Source: VXYL01 sp965203685 (GTDB lineage: Bacteria > Pseudomonadota > Gammaproteobacteria > Pseudomonadales > Azotimanducaceae). Taken from it: DNA of 64,000 bases. This document shows, piece by piece, positions 1 to 7,874 of the stretch. How positions within the stretch are numbered: position 1 is the first letter of the stretch; every line of letters begins with the position of its first letter. The DNA lies in NCBI GenBank assembly GCA_965203685.1, contig OZ241908.1, positions 5,785,484 to 5,849,483 on the forward strand. Reading direction: 5' to 3'. The translations under genes were made by a program, and so were the position numbers. The notes below the pieces were generated by a model. That model saw only the letters and a list, made by a program, of their open reading frames with translations, did not search any database and was not told the DNA's origin.

Positions 1-1
1 G

Positions 2-208
2 TGCCCTTCGACCGCCATGGTGGAGCGCCTAGTGCGCGCGGCGGGTTTCGAGATTCGCGTCGCCTTGGGCGACCCTGATCCGCAAACGACATCAATGCTC
101 GAACGCAACCTGCGGCTCACCCCGGCGGAGCGACTGGCGAACGCGGTCCTAGCGACGAGGTTTGTGCGAAAGGCGCGTGCGACCCTCCAGATATTGGACG
201 ATGGCTGA
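2..208 (+). CDS. C-terminal fragment of HTH/XRE-type antitoxin-like protein (5' end outside window)
   Basis: The reading frame is open from the window edge and ends in TGA at 206-208, so only the last 68 residues are visible. The segment around LVRAAGFEIRV, a run of Asp/Pro, and LTPAERLANAV resembles the tail of XRE-family regulators that sit directly before a nucleotidyltransferase gene in antitoxin-like pairs. No helix-turn-helix is visible because the N-terminus is missing. The stop overlaps the start of the next gene by 8 bases, which suggests translational coupling. The functional label rests on this pairing and on the tail motif, so it is tentative. Confidence 0.6.
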   Translation, partial: CPSTAMVERLVRAAGFEIRVALGDPDPQTTSMLERNLRLTPAERLANAVLATRFVRKARATLQILDDG

Positions 209-710
209 CGCGGCCTTCAATCCAGAACGCATCTTCGAGGCACTTGCCGATTCGGGCGTCAGGTTCGTGCTGATCGGCGGCATGGCGGCCATCTTGCATG
301 GCGACGCCGGCGTTACGATGGACATTGACATTGCGCCGGCCTACGACGCCGAGAACCTAGACCGGCTCGCTAAGGCGCTCCGCGGCCTTCGAGCGCGGAT
401 TCGCGCGGAAGGTGCGGCGGACGGACTGCCATTTGACTGCTCGGCGGAGTTCTTGCGCAACCTCGGGCCGGACGGGATCCTGAACCTGACCACCCGGTAC
501 GGCGACATCGACCTAGCGTTTACTCCGAGCGGCACGGGGGGCTTCGAGGATCTGAAGACGGACGCGGTAACCATCAGTGCCACGGGCGTCTCGTTGCTGG
601 TTGCGTCGTTGGCAGACGTGATCAGGTCCAAGAGCGCGGCGGATCGGGACAAGGACCGGCGCGCTTTGCCCCGGTTGCGCGAACTTCTGGACATCACCCG
701 CCGCGGTTGA
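201..710 (+). CDS. Nucleotidyltransferase-fold protein (DUF6036/AbiEii-like)
   Basis: A 169-residue protein. The ATG at 201 was chosen over an upstream in-frame codon because it overlaps the previous stop by 8 bases and puts the fold core near the N-terminus. FVLIGGMAAILHG followed by TMDIDIAP is the GG...DxD signature of minimal nucleotidyltransferases (residues about 22-46). Members often act as the toxin-like partner of an HTH protein in type IV/MNT-like modules, or occur as stand-alone housekeeping proteins. Here it follows an HTH-like fragment, so a two-gene module is likely. Substrate and toxicity cannot be read from the sequence. Confidence 0.8.
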   Translation: MADAAFNPERIFEALADSGVRFVLIGGMAAILHGDAGVTMDIDIAPAYDAENLDRLAKALRGLRARIRAEGAADGLPFDCSAEFLRNLGPDGILNLTTRYGDIDLAFTPSGTGGFEDLKTDAVTISATGVSLLVASLADVIRSKSAADRDKDRRALPRLRELLDITRRG

Positions 711-806
711 CCCTTAGACGGTTGCGCCCGCGAGGCGCTGCGTCGAGGAGCCCTTCCATCTAAACTCCCGCGCTTCACGACTCGACCACCTTCTTGAGGG
801 AGCAAC

Positions 807-1604
807 ATGATTCTGCCCAACACCTTCCGCGACAAGTTCGACCGCGGTGAGCCGACCGTCGGCACCCACTTCCTGTTCGCAGATGCCGACGTGCCCGAGT
901 TGATCGGCGACACGGGCTTGTTCGACTACGCGGAATACGTCGCGGAGTACTCGGCCTTCGACATGCGCCTCCTCTACGATCTGGCGCGGTCGGCGCAGTG
1001 CGGCAACCTGCCGTTGATGATCAAGCTCGACCAGGAAGCGCAGAGCTTTTGGGCGCAGGTGGCCCTCGGCGCCGGCTTCAAGTCGGTGCTGTTCACGGAT
1101 GTGCGCACGCCGGAAGATATCGACGAGTGCCATCGCGCGATCGCGCCGGATTCGCCGAACACCGGTGGACACATGGGCGTCAAGCTGCGGCGGCCGGCGC
1201 TTGGCAGCTACAGCATGGACGGCTACCTGGAGGATCTCGAGTCGATCGTCTTCGCGGTCATGATCGAGAAGAACGTCACCGTCGAAGGCATCGACGGTGT
1301 GCTCGAGCGTGCCAAGGAACGTGGCGTGGACATGACCCAGTGGGGTCCGGCCGATTTCAGCTTCTCGCGCGGTCAACTGAACCTGATGGGTTCGCCCGAG
1401 ATCCGAGGCTTCGAGGAGAAGGTCATCGCCAAGTCGCTCGAGTACGGCATCCGGCCGCGTATCGAGATCGGCGCGGTCGAGCAGGCCAAGCGCTACATCG
1501 ACATGGGCGTGCGCGACTTCTGCATCGGCTGGGACCGGATGATCCTACGCGCCGCCTTGGTGAACCTAGGCGAAGGCCTGAAGGAACTCGTCGAGACGCT
1601 GTAG
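807..1604 (+). CDS. HpcH/HpaI family aldolase
   Basis: A 265-residue class II pyruvate aldolase-type protein, starting at an ATG with a GAGGGAG ribosome site just upstream. The family makes or cleaves C-C bonds between pyruvate or acetyl units and aldehydes in aromatic and hydroxy-acid catabolism. Supporting sequence includes the N-terminal PTVGTHFLFADADVPELIG block, the DLARSAQCGNLPLMIKLD region and a C-terminal RIEIGAVEQAKRYIDMG segment. It is convergent with a Rieske oxygenase gene and two CoA-transferase genes follow, suggesting a shared degradative role. The real substrate is unknown. Confidence 0.85.
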   Translation: MILPNTFRDKFDRGEPTVGTHFLFADADVPELIGDTGLFDYAEYVAEYSAFDMRLLYDLARSAQCGNLPLMIKLDQEAQSFWAQVALGAGFKSVLFTDVRTPEDIDECHRAIAPDSPNTGGHMGVKLRRPALGSYSMDGYLEDLESIVFAVMIEKNVTVEGIDGVLERAKERGVDMTQWGPADFSFSRGQLNLMGSPEIRGFEEKVIAKSLEYGIRPRIEIGAVEQAKRYIDMGVRDFCIGWDRMILRAALVNLGEGLKELVETL

Positions 1605-1618
1605 GTCGCTAACGACCT
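1603..1618. terminator. Hairpin between convergent genes
   Basis: AGGTCG-CTAA-CGACCT is a perfect 6-bp stem. It begins inside the aldolase stop codon and ends one base before the stop of the convergent Rieske gene. There is no T-run, so this may be a weak bidirectional terminator or a stalling structure rather than a classical one. Confidence 0.4.
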
Positions 1619-2806
1619 TCAACGCGCTTCGAGGAGGGGCCTTCCCAATCCGCGCCTGTGGGCGTTGTGGTAATGCAGCAGCGCCGGCTCGTTGCGGCCG
1701 AACAACACGTGGCTCTGGATGCCGGTTTCCGCGCACCGCTGCGTGGACTCGGCCATCTTGTAGTCCTCGTTGACGACGACGTTGTTGAAGCCGGCGAAGC
1801 GGTCCTCGTAACGGCGCTCCGGGAACTCGGGGTCTTCGAAGTAAGCCTTCACTTGCGGGCGGACGTAGAAGCTGTGGGCGGTCCGTGACTTCCGCGTGCT
1901 GTTCCCGTCCGGGAAGATGCGGACTACGTCCACCGCTGCCCCGTCGACAAGGAAGATCGTGCTCGGATAGATGAAGTAGACCGACAGCGTGAGGCGCCGG
2001 AACGGCCAGTTCTCGACATTGGGTTCCTTGGAGCTGGCCTCCGCGAACCCTGGGATGGATGCGAACACCATGCGGTAGTTCGGCCCGAACGTGTCATGGG
2101 TCTGCAGGTTGCCGCGAATGTCGTTCGCAAGGGTCTCGCGGTGCAGGACGTCGAAGTGGTAGTTCTCGCCGAATGTGTCCACGGCGAGTTTCCAGTTCAC
2201 GTTGGCTGGGATGATCTGCGAGGCGCCGTAGCTGTGCTCGGGCAGTTCCCAGTGGGCCATGTCGTCCTCGAGACCGCCGAGGGCGGCATCGACGTCGATC
2301 TCGTCACCCGGCGTTGGCCGCACCCACAGCATCCCGTACTTCTCGGCGCACGGCAGTTCGATCAGTCCGCGGCCGGCCTTGTCGAAGTCGCCGAACCGCT
2401 CGGCCCGGTTGACGGCGATCAGGTCGCCACGGTTGGAGTACGTCCAAGCGTGGAATGGGCAACTGAACCGGGGCTGGTTCCCACGGCCGTCGGGTACCAC
2501 TTGGGCACCCCGATGCCGGCAGGTGTTGGCGAACGCCCGGAACTCGCCGGCGTCGTCCCGCGTCATCAGGATGGGCAGCCCCGTTTCGCTATCCGCCCAG
2601 TAGCTCCCGTTCTCCGGCAAGTCGGCGGACAAACCCATGAACAGGGGCGTCTCCCGGAAGAATACGCGCTGCTCCTCGGCCAGCAGGTCGGGGCATGTGA
2701 AGTCGGACAGAGGACTCTCGACGATGCCTTCGCCGTGTACCGCACCGCCGTTGGCGAGTCCGTCTTTGAGGATTTGGAGCAGCCGGAGGCGTTCTTGTCT
2801 GCGCAT
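1619..2806 (-). CDS. Rieske non-heme iron ring-hydroxylating oxygenase, alpha subunit
   Basis: A 395-residue protein in the aromatic-ring/quaternary-amine oxygenase family, which uses electrons passed through a Rieske 2Fe-2S cluster to activate O2 at a mononuclear iron. The Rieske motif is C96-x-H98 and C116-x2-H119 (NTCRHRGA, SCPFHAWTY). The catalytic-domain motif is ENYHFDVLH with H217 and H222 as likely iron ligands. No reductase or beta subunit gene lies beside it, so electron partners must be elsewhere. The start is an ATG. The substrate cannot be predicted; the nearby aldolase and CoA-transferases suggest an organic-acid or aromatic route. Confidence 0.9.
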   Translation of the reverse strand: MRRQERLRLLQILKDGLANGGAVHGEGIVESPLSDFTCPDLLAEEQRVFFRETPLFMGLSADLPENGSYWADSETGLPILMTRDDAGEFRAFANTCRHRGAQVVPDGRGNQPRFSCPFHAWTYSNRGDLIAVNRAERFGDFDKAGRGLIELPCAEKYGMLWVRPTPGDEIDVDAALGGLEDDMAHWELPEHSYGASQIIPANVNWKLAVDTFGENYHFDVLHRETLANDIRGNLQTHDTFGPNYRMVFASIPGFAEASSKEPNVENWPFRRLTLSVYFIYPSTIFLVDGAAVDVVRIFPDGNSTRKSRTAHSFYVRPQVKAYFEDPEFPERRYEDRFAGFNNVVVNEDYKMAESTQRCAETGIQSHVLFGRNEPALLHYHNAHRRGLGRPLLEAR

Positions 2807-2900
2807 TGTCCGTCCTTTGCCTTGGGGCCGGGGGCGGCGAGTTTAGCCGATTGTGGCGGGTGTGCGGACCTCGATGCGCGATGAATCGTACACGGGACCG

Positions 2901-2925
2901 GAATGCGGGCGGGGACGCCCGCGGA
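2901..2925 (-). repeat. REP-like palindromic unit (single)
   Basis: AATGCGGGC-GGGGA-GCCCGC-like imperfect palindrome, related to the GGTACGCGG[A/G]C...CCGCAT family found at six other places in the window. This copy lies between the Rieske gene start and the end of the GNAT gene, and its outer GTACC end is degenerate. Confidence 0.6.
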
Positions 2926-2958
2926 ACCCGATGCCAACATCGCCGCTCCTTGAGCACA

Positions 2959-3465
2959 TTAGGCAAAGAACGCGTCCGGATACCGCACCACACCACCGTC
3001 ACGCAGAGCGCCGGGCACGAGTTCTAACGCCATGAACGCGGGCCCGGAGAAGGGTGCCTGCAACTGCTCGGCCAGGTCTGTCGAGAAGCCGAAGCGGGGG
3101 TAGTACGCGGGGTGGCCGAGCACCACCACGGCCTCGAAGCCCGCGTTTCGACAGCGGTCGAGTCCGGTGCGCACCAACGCGCTGCCGACGCCGCGACGTT
3201 GCCATTCGGGAAGCACCGACATCGGCGCGAGCGCTACCGCGGCCACCTCGGTCCCGGGTGCGTGGACCGGGAGGTGTGAAAACAGGATGTGTCCGACCAG
3301 GCCGGTGTCGGTCTCCGCGACCAGCGACACGGCGGCATCACCGTTGGCGCGTAATGCATCCACCAACTCGACCTCTGCTTCGCCGCCGAACGCTTCACGG
3401 TTGACGGTACGAATTGCGTCGGCGTCAGTGTGCCCTTCGAGGCGTACTTGAAAGACCTGCCCCAT
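2959..3465 (-). CDS. GNAT family N-acetyltransferase
   Basis: A 168-residue acetyltransferase of the GCN5 fold. The visible core is ALAPMSVLPEWQRRGVGSAL, holding the acetyl-CoA pyrophosphate loop R-R-G-V-G-S-A, followed by a GHPAYYPRFGF segment typical of the YhbS-like subgroup. The reading frame is open much further upstream, but that part runs antisense to a CoA-transferase gene, so the ATG at 3465 was chosen. It lies 29 bases after the CoA-transferase stop and could be the last gene of that transcript. The acceptor is unknown. Confidence 0.85.
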   Translation of the reverse strand: MGQVFQVRLEGHTDADAIRTVNREAFGGEAEVELVDALRANGDAAVSLVAETDTGLVGHILFSHLPVHAPGTEVAAVALAPMSVLPEWQRRGVGSALVRTGLDRCRNAGFEAVVVLGHPAYYPRFGFSTDLAEQLQAPFSGPAFMALELVPGALRDGGVVRYPDAFFA

Positions 3466-3494
3466 CTGCTGAACTACCGCGACGTCGTGGCTCC

Positions 3495-4730
3495 CTAGGC
3501 TGGGGGCTTGTCCACCACGACGCCGGCGTTTTCCAGCGCTTCGATGCGGTCGTCGTCGTAGTCGAGCCAGGCCCGGAGAACGGCTCGGTTGTCGGCGCCA
3601 AGACGCGGGCTGCGCCTCCAGTCGTCGCTCGAAATGCCAGCCATCTTGATGGGATTGCCTGGAATCGGTGTCGGGCCGGCTTCGAGGGGCACGAAGAAGC
3701 CACGCGCCTCGACCTGGGGATCCTCCGTCATATCGGGTGTGATGTTGACGGGGCCTGCCGGCACGCGAGCTTTCTGCAGGATCTCGGCGGCTTCGGACTT
3801 GGTCTTTGATGCGGTCCAGGCGCCGATGGTAGCGTCGATCCGGTCGTGGTCCTGCCGACGCTCGGCTAGGCCGGCACGTGGATCCAGTCCGACGATCACG
3901 GCGCACAATGCGCGCCAATCCAAGTCGCTGCGGCAGGCGATGGCCACCCAGGCGTCGTCGCCGGCGCAACGGTAGACGCCGTGCGGTGCCATGACGGGAT
4001 GCCGGTTGCCGAGTGGCGCGATGTCGCCCGCGTATCCGGGAAGCTGGACATCGATCAGCCACGGACCCGAGAACGCGACGCCTCCTTCGTGCAAGGACAT
4101 CTCGACGTGCGCGCCCTTCCCGGTTCGTTCCCGGCGCCGGAGCGCATTCACGACGGCGGCGGTGGCGCTGACCCCTGTGATCGGATCCATGAGCGCCATG
4201 GCCGTGTTGCGTGGTTCGCCGGGTCCGTAGCCCATCACGGTGGTCAAGCCGGACATCGGTTCCACCGACGGGCCGAACGCGACGCGGTCGCGGTACGGTC
4301 CGCTGTTGCCGAAGCCGGGCATCGAGACGTAGATGATCCGCGGGTTGGCGGCGGCAAGCCGTGCGTAGTCCAGGCCGAGTGCCGGCATGGCCCGGGCGCT
4401 GAAGTTCTCCATGACGACGTCCGCGACGGCGACGAGTTCGAGAAATGCGTCGCGGCCTGCGTCGGTCTTGAGATCTATCGCAAGGCTCTGCTTATTGCGC
4501 TGCAGTTTCACGAACACGGCATTGACGTTCCAGGGTTCGGCCGGCGGCTTGCCACCGAGCCAGCCGCCGATCGGCAGCCCGCCCCGGTACTCGCGCGGCC
4601 CGCGGCTCATCGGGCCTTCGACTTTCACCACCGTCGCGCCGAGGTCGGCGAGTACACGGGTGGCCAGCGGCCCAGCCCAGACGTGCGTCAAGTCGAGGAT
4701 GCGAACACCGCGCAAAGGTCCTTCAGCCAT
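3495..4730 (-). CDS. Family III CoA-transferase (CaiB/BaiF), catalytic Asp present
   Basis: A 411-residue CoA-transferase that moves CoA between carboxylic acids. The N-terminus GVRILDLTHVWAGPLATRVL and VVKVEGP are typical, as is the NKQSLAIDLK segment. D182 in ALMDPITG sits where the family has its catalytic aspartate, which forms the mixed anhydride and CoA-thioester. Its start overlaps the end of another family III gene by 8 bases, so the two are probably made together. The upstream partner has Glu in place of this Asp, which suggests a two-subunit enzyme with one active site type. Acid substrates are unknown. Confidence 0.88.
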   Translation of the reverse strand: MAEGPLRGVRILDLTHVWAGPLATRVLADLGATVVKVEGPMSRGPREYRGGLPIGGWLGGKPPAEPWNVNAVFVKLQRNKQSLAIDLKTDAGRDAFLELVAVADVVMENFSARAMPALGLDYARLAAANPRIIYVSMPGFGNSGPYRDRVAFGPSVEPMSGLTTVMGYGPGEPRNTAMALMDPITGVSATAAVVNALRRRERTGKGAHVEMSLHEGGVAFSGPWLIDVQLPGYAGDIAPLGNRHPVMAPHGVYRCAGDDAWVAIACRSDLDWRALCAVIVGLDPRAGLAERRQDHDRIDATIGAWTASKTKSEAAEILQKARVPAGPVNITPDMTEDPQVEARGFFVPLEAGPTPIPGNPIKMAGISSDDWRRSPRLGADNRAVLRAWLDYDDDRIEALENAGVVVDKPPA

Positions 4731-5769
4731 GGGGTGAGGGCTCGTTTATGCGGGGGGCCTCGAGGTCGGCCAGCTTCAGCGCCGGTCGTGTCTCACCGTG
4801 TATGTGCCAGGCTGGCGGCGGCGAACGCACGGTGGTCTCCCCGTGGACGAGTTCCTGCCAAACGCCGCGCTCCGACAGGTGGGGATCGGCCAGCACATCC
4901 TCGAAACTCTGCACGACGCCGAGCGGAATCCGGCACTCGATGGCCCGCTGGTCGATCTCGGCCTTGGATCGCGACGCTAGGACATCATCGATCACGCTGT
5001 GCAAGGCGGTACGGTTCAGCATGCGCTTCTCGTTGTTCTCAAAGCGTTCGTCCACCGCCAATTCGGGTCGGTCCAGGAACACCGTGAACGGATCCCAGAA
5101 GGAGGGCACGATGTTGGTGTAGACCCAGCCGTCGGCGCAGCGGAAGAGGTTGCTCGGTACGACCGACCAGAAGTCGCTGCCGTGCCGCGAGCGTACGACG
5201 CCGCCGCAGTGCCACATCACCGTGGTGAACTGGCTGAGTGCCATCACGACTTCAAGCATGCCGACGTCGACGGTGTTGCGCTCTTCGGCTAGCCGAACCG
5301 CGTTGGCCGCGGTGAACGCGAACGTCCCACTCTGAAACTCCACGTAGTGCCCGGGCAGTGACAATGGGGCGCGGTCGGAGTCGCCCATGAGATTCGTGTA
5401 GCCGCCCATGGCCAGCAAGACGTGCGGCGTTGCACGCCAATTGCGTTTCGGCCCGGTCAGCCCGAACGGCGTGATCGCCACCTTGACCGGCGTCGCCCAA
5501 GTATCGAAGGCGAGCGTTGCCAAGGCGTCCGCGGTCTCGGCCTCGGCGACCACGATGTCCGCACGGCCGGCGAGTTCGGCGATCAGGCCGGCGTCGTCCG
5601 TCCTGACCCGGCGCTTGCCGGCGTGCAGGTAAAGGTCCATCGCCGTTTGGCTGGCCCACGCAGGCGCCGAATCGCCAGACTCGATACGAACCACGTCGTA
5701 GCCGGACTGCGCGAACAGTCGGCCGCAGAAACCCGCGGCGTGGCCGCCCAGTTCGAGCACGCGATCCAT
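4723..5769 (-). CDS. Family III CoA-transferase-like protein, putative non-catalytic partner
   Basis: A 348-residue CaiB/BaiF homologue. The ATG at 5769 gives MDRVLELGGHAAGFCGRLFA, matching the family start; a longer frame exists but lies over the divergent phytase promoter. Family landmarks include SGYDVVRIESGDS, TPFGLTGPKRNW and the C-terminal IECRIPLGVVQSFEDVLADP. At the place of the catalytic Asp (DPITG in the neighbour) it reads EFQSG. The stop codon lies inside the start of the downstream, Asp-containing gene. I infer a structural or weakly active partner in a heteromeric transferase. Confidence 0.82.
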   Translation of the reverse strand: MDRVLELGGHAAGFCGRLFAQSGYDVVRIESGDSAPAWASQTAMDLYLHAGKRRVRTDDAGLIAELAGRADIVVAEAETADALATLAFDTWATPVKVAITPFGLTGPKRNWRATPHVLLAMGGYTNLMGDSDRAPLSLPGHYVEFQSGTFAFTAANAVRLAEERNTVDVGMLEVVMALSQFTTVMWHCGGVVRSRHGSDFWSVVPSNLFRCADGWVYTNIVPSFWDPFTVFLDRPELAVDERFENNEKRMLNRTALHSVIDDVLASRSKAEIDQRAIECRIPLGVVQSFEDVLADPHLSERGVWQELVHGETTVRSPPPAWHIHGETRPALKLADLEAPRINEPSPHG

Positions 5770-5826
5770 GGCGGGCGATGTTAGCTCACGGTCGGCCTGC
5801 CGCGTGCTTGTGGTAGCGTGCGCCGC

Positions 5827-7029
5827 ATGTCGAAGCGAGCCGGGCATCGCCGTTCCGGGACCGCGAGGGTCATCGGTGGAGTCACCTTGGCATTGGCGAT
5901 GACGACGCTGCCCGCGTGCGACGTGGAAACGGTGTTGCGCGACGTGATCATCACGTTGTTCTACGCAACAGATCCGCTAGCCGTACCGGCGGACGCCGTG
6001 TCGGTGCAGGCACGGGCGGAGACCGTGCCGGTCGTCGACGGCTCCGATGCGGCGGACGACCCGGCGATCTGGATCAACGAACTCGACCCGGCCGCAAGCT
6101 GGGTGGTCGGCACCAACAAGCGCCGTGGCCTCGAGGTGTACGACTTGGCCGGCACCCGGCACGTCCGCCTAGACGCCGGCCAGGTCAACAACGTCGATTT
6201 GCGCACTGTCGAGGTCTCCGGTGCGCCGGTCGTTGTCGTCGGCGGCACGAATCGCACCACCGACACGATCGATGTGTGGGCACTGGATCCCGCGACCGGC
6301 ACGTTGACCGACCTGTTGACGACTCCGATCCCAGCGAACCTCGACGACCCGTACGGTTTCTGCCTCTACCACAGCCCGACGAGTGGCATGTTGTACGCGA
6401 TCGCCACCGACAAGGCGGGCGGCGCGGCGCAGTGGCGGCTTGCGGACACCGGTACCGGGAAACTGCGCGGCCAACACGTGCGGACGATCCATACGGACAC
6501 CCAGCCGGAAGGCTGCGTCGCCGATGATGCGAACCGCGTGCTCTACATCGGCGAGGAGGGCGTCGGGATCTGGCGCCTTGGCGCGGAACCGGACGATGCC
6601 GCCGATGCCAAAACACTCATCGCCACGGTCCGACCGGACGAGGAGGCCGAGGCACCCGATCCCAGCAGTCCCAATCGCCTCACCGCCGATGTCGAGGGCC
6701 TGGCGATCTATGCGCCACCCAACGCCGCAACGGAAGCCGGCTACCTGGTCGCCTCGAGCCAGGGCAACTGGACCTACGTGGTCTTGGATCGCTCACCGCC
6801 CCACGCCTACCGCGGAACGTTCCGCGTGACCGGCGGCGATGGAATCGACGGCACCGGCGAAACGGACGGCATCGACATCGTCGCAGTACCCGTCGGTGCG
6901 GACTACCCGAAGGGCTTGCTCGTCGTGCAGGACGGCTACAACGTGGACCCCGCAGGCGAGAAGGAGAACCAGAACTTCAAGTACATCTCGTGGGCCGACG
7001 TGGCGGAGGCCCTAGCGCTCGATTCCTAA
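5827..7029 (+). CDS. Beta-propeller phytase (3-phytase), predicted lipoprotein
   Basis: A 400-residue secreted phosphatase-type protein that removes phosphate from myo-inositol hexakisphosphate, normally calcium dependent. Family blocks appear in order: DAADDPAIW, VVGTNKRRGLEVYDL, AGQVNNVDLR, DDPYGFCLYHS, TQPEGCVADD, YIGEEGVGIW, ADVEGLAIY, YLVASSQGNW, ETDGIDI and LLVVQDG. A signal peptide ends in the lipobox LPAC, so it is probably anchored in a membrane facing the periplasm or outside. An in-frame GTG nine bases upstream is an alternative start. It is divergent from the CoA-transferases. Phosphate scavenging is the likely role. Confidence 0.9.
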   Translation: MSKRAGHRRSGTARVIGGVTLALAMTTLPACDVETVLRDVIITLFYATDPLAVPADAVSVQARAETVPVVDGSDAADDPAIWINELDPAASWVVGTNKRRGLEVYDLAGTRHVRLDAGQVNNVDLRTVEVSGAPVVVVGGTNRTTDTIDVWALDPATGTLTDLLTTPIPANLDDPYGFCLYHSPTSGMLYAIATDKAGGAAQWRLADTGTGKLRGQHVRTIHTDTQPEGCVADDANRVLYIGEEGVGIWRLGAEPDDAADAKTLIATVRPDEEAEAPDPSSPNRLTADVEGLAIYAPPNAATEAGYLVASSQGNWTYVVLDRSPPHAYRGTFRVTGGDGIDGTGETDGIDIVAVPVGADYPKGLLVVQDGYNVDPAGEKENQNFKYISWADVAEALALDS

Positions 7030-7228
7030 CCGTGCGCGGCCGGTGGAATGGTCGGAACTCGACGAGCATTGCGAGTACGATGGCCACGTGGAAGCTGGAT
7101 CCGGCGACGATGGCCACTACCGGTGGTGGGGGTGCGGATGCGAGACATCGGTCAACACCGAGGACTTGGCGTTCTTCGGGTAGGACCGGGTTGGCGGCGA
7201 GACACGATGTCAATGGTTCGAGACGCAT

Positions 7229-7465
7229 ATGCCCACTGTTCTGAGGCACGGCCCATACCGCCTCTACTTCTACTCGAACGATGCGGACGAGCCTGTGCAC
7301 GTGCATGTAGAGCGCGACGGGGACGTGGCAAAGTTCTGGGCGGATCCAGTGAGAGTGCAGCGCAGCGGAGGTTTCTCACGGGCGGAGATCCTGCGCATCA
7401 CGAGGCTGGTGCGGCGGCACCGCGAACAGATCATGGAGGCGTGGGATGACCATTTCGGTTCCTGA
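7229..7465 (+). CDS. DUF4160 protein, possible toxin-like partner
   Basis: A 78-residue protein. The block YRLYFYSNDADEPVHVHVER and the ending RITRLVRRHREQIMEAWDDHF match the DUF4160 family. These genes are usually followed by a DUF2442 gene, as here, and the pair is suspected to be a toxin-antitoxin-like unit. Biochemical function is not established. The next gene starts 20 bases before this one ends. The 199 bases upstream of the start hold no recognisable gene. Confidence 0.85.
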   Translation: MPTVLRHGPYRLYFYSNDADEPVHVHVERDGDVAKFWADPVRVQRSGGFSRAEILRITRLVRRHREQIMEAWDDHFGS

Positions 7466-7748
7466 GTTGCGGATGCCGGCGGTGCTGGATGTGGCGGTTT
7501 CGGAGGAGACGCTTCGTGTGGAACTCAGCGACGGCAGGACGTTGTCAGTGCCGACGGGATGGTATCCGCGTCTGGCCTACGCGACCGACGGCGAACGCGC
7601 GAACTGGCGGATCATCGACGGGGGCCACGGCATCCATTGGCATGATCTGGACGAGGATGTGAGTCTGGAAGGCTTGCTGGCCGGACGCGCGTCCGGCGAG
7701 GGGCAGCGGTCGTTGCGCCGTTGGCTGGAACGAAGGTCACGGGTGTAA
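7446..7748 (+). CDS. DUF2442 protein, partner of DUF4160
   Basis: A 100-residue protein with the DUF2442 pattern: LRVELSDGRTLSVPTGWYPR then NWRIIDGGHGIHWHDLDED and a SVEGLL-like ending. Family members have an N-terminal beta domain and pair with DUF4160 proteins. The ATG at 7446 overlaps the upstream gene by 20 bases, so co-translation is likely. After this gene there are about 125 bases with no feature before the convergent cusA stop. Confidence 0.85.
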   Translation: MTISVPELRMPAVLDVAVSEETLRVELSDGRTLSVPTGWYPRLAYATDGERANWRIIDGGHGIHWHDLDEDVSLEGLLAGRASGEGQRSLRRWLERRSRV

Positions 7749-7874
7749 GGCGGCGGGACGGCGTTCGTTTCGCTTCGAGGCCACGATGCGGTGCGAAACA
7801 TCGCAAGCGGTCTGGCGTCAGGCCCCTACGCGCATCGAGGTACAACGCGCTGGACACCGAGCCACGCGGCGGGG

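Noticed and set aside
3466..4062. N-terminal extension of the GNAT gene by 199 codons
   Set aside because: The extension is basic, low in complexity and antisense-frame to the CoA-transferase; the GNAT fold begins just after the ATG at 3465.
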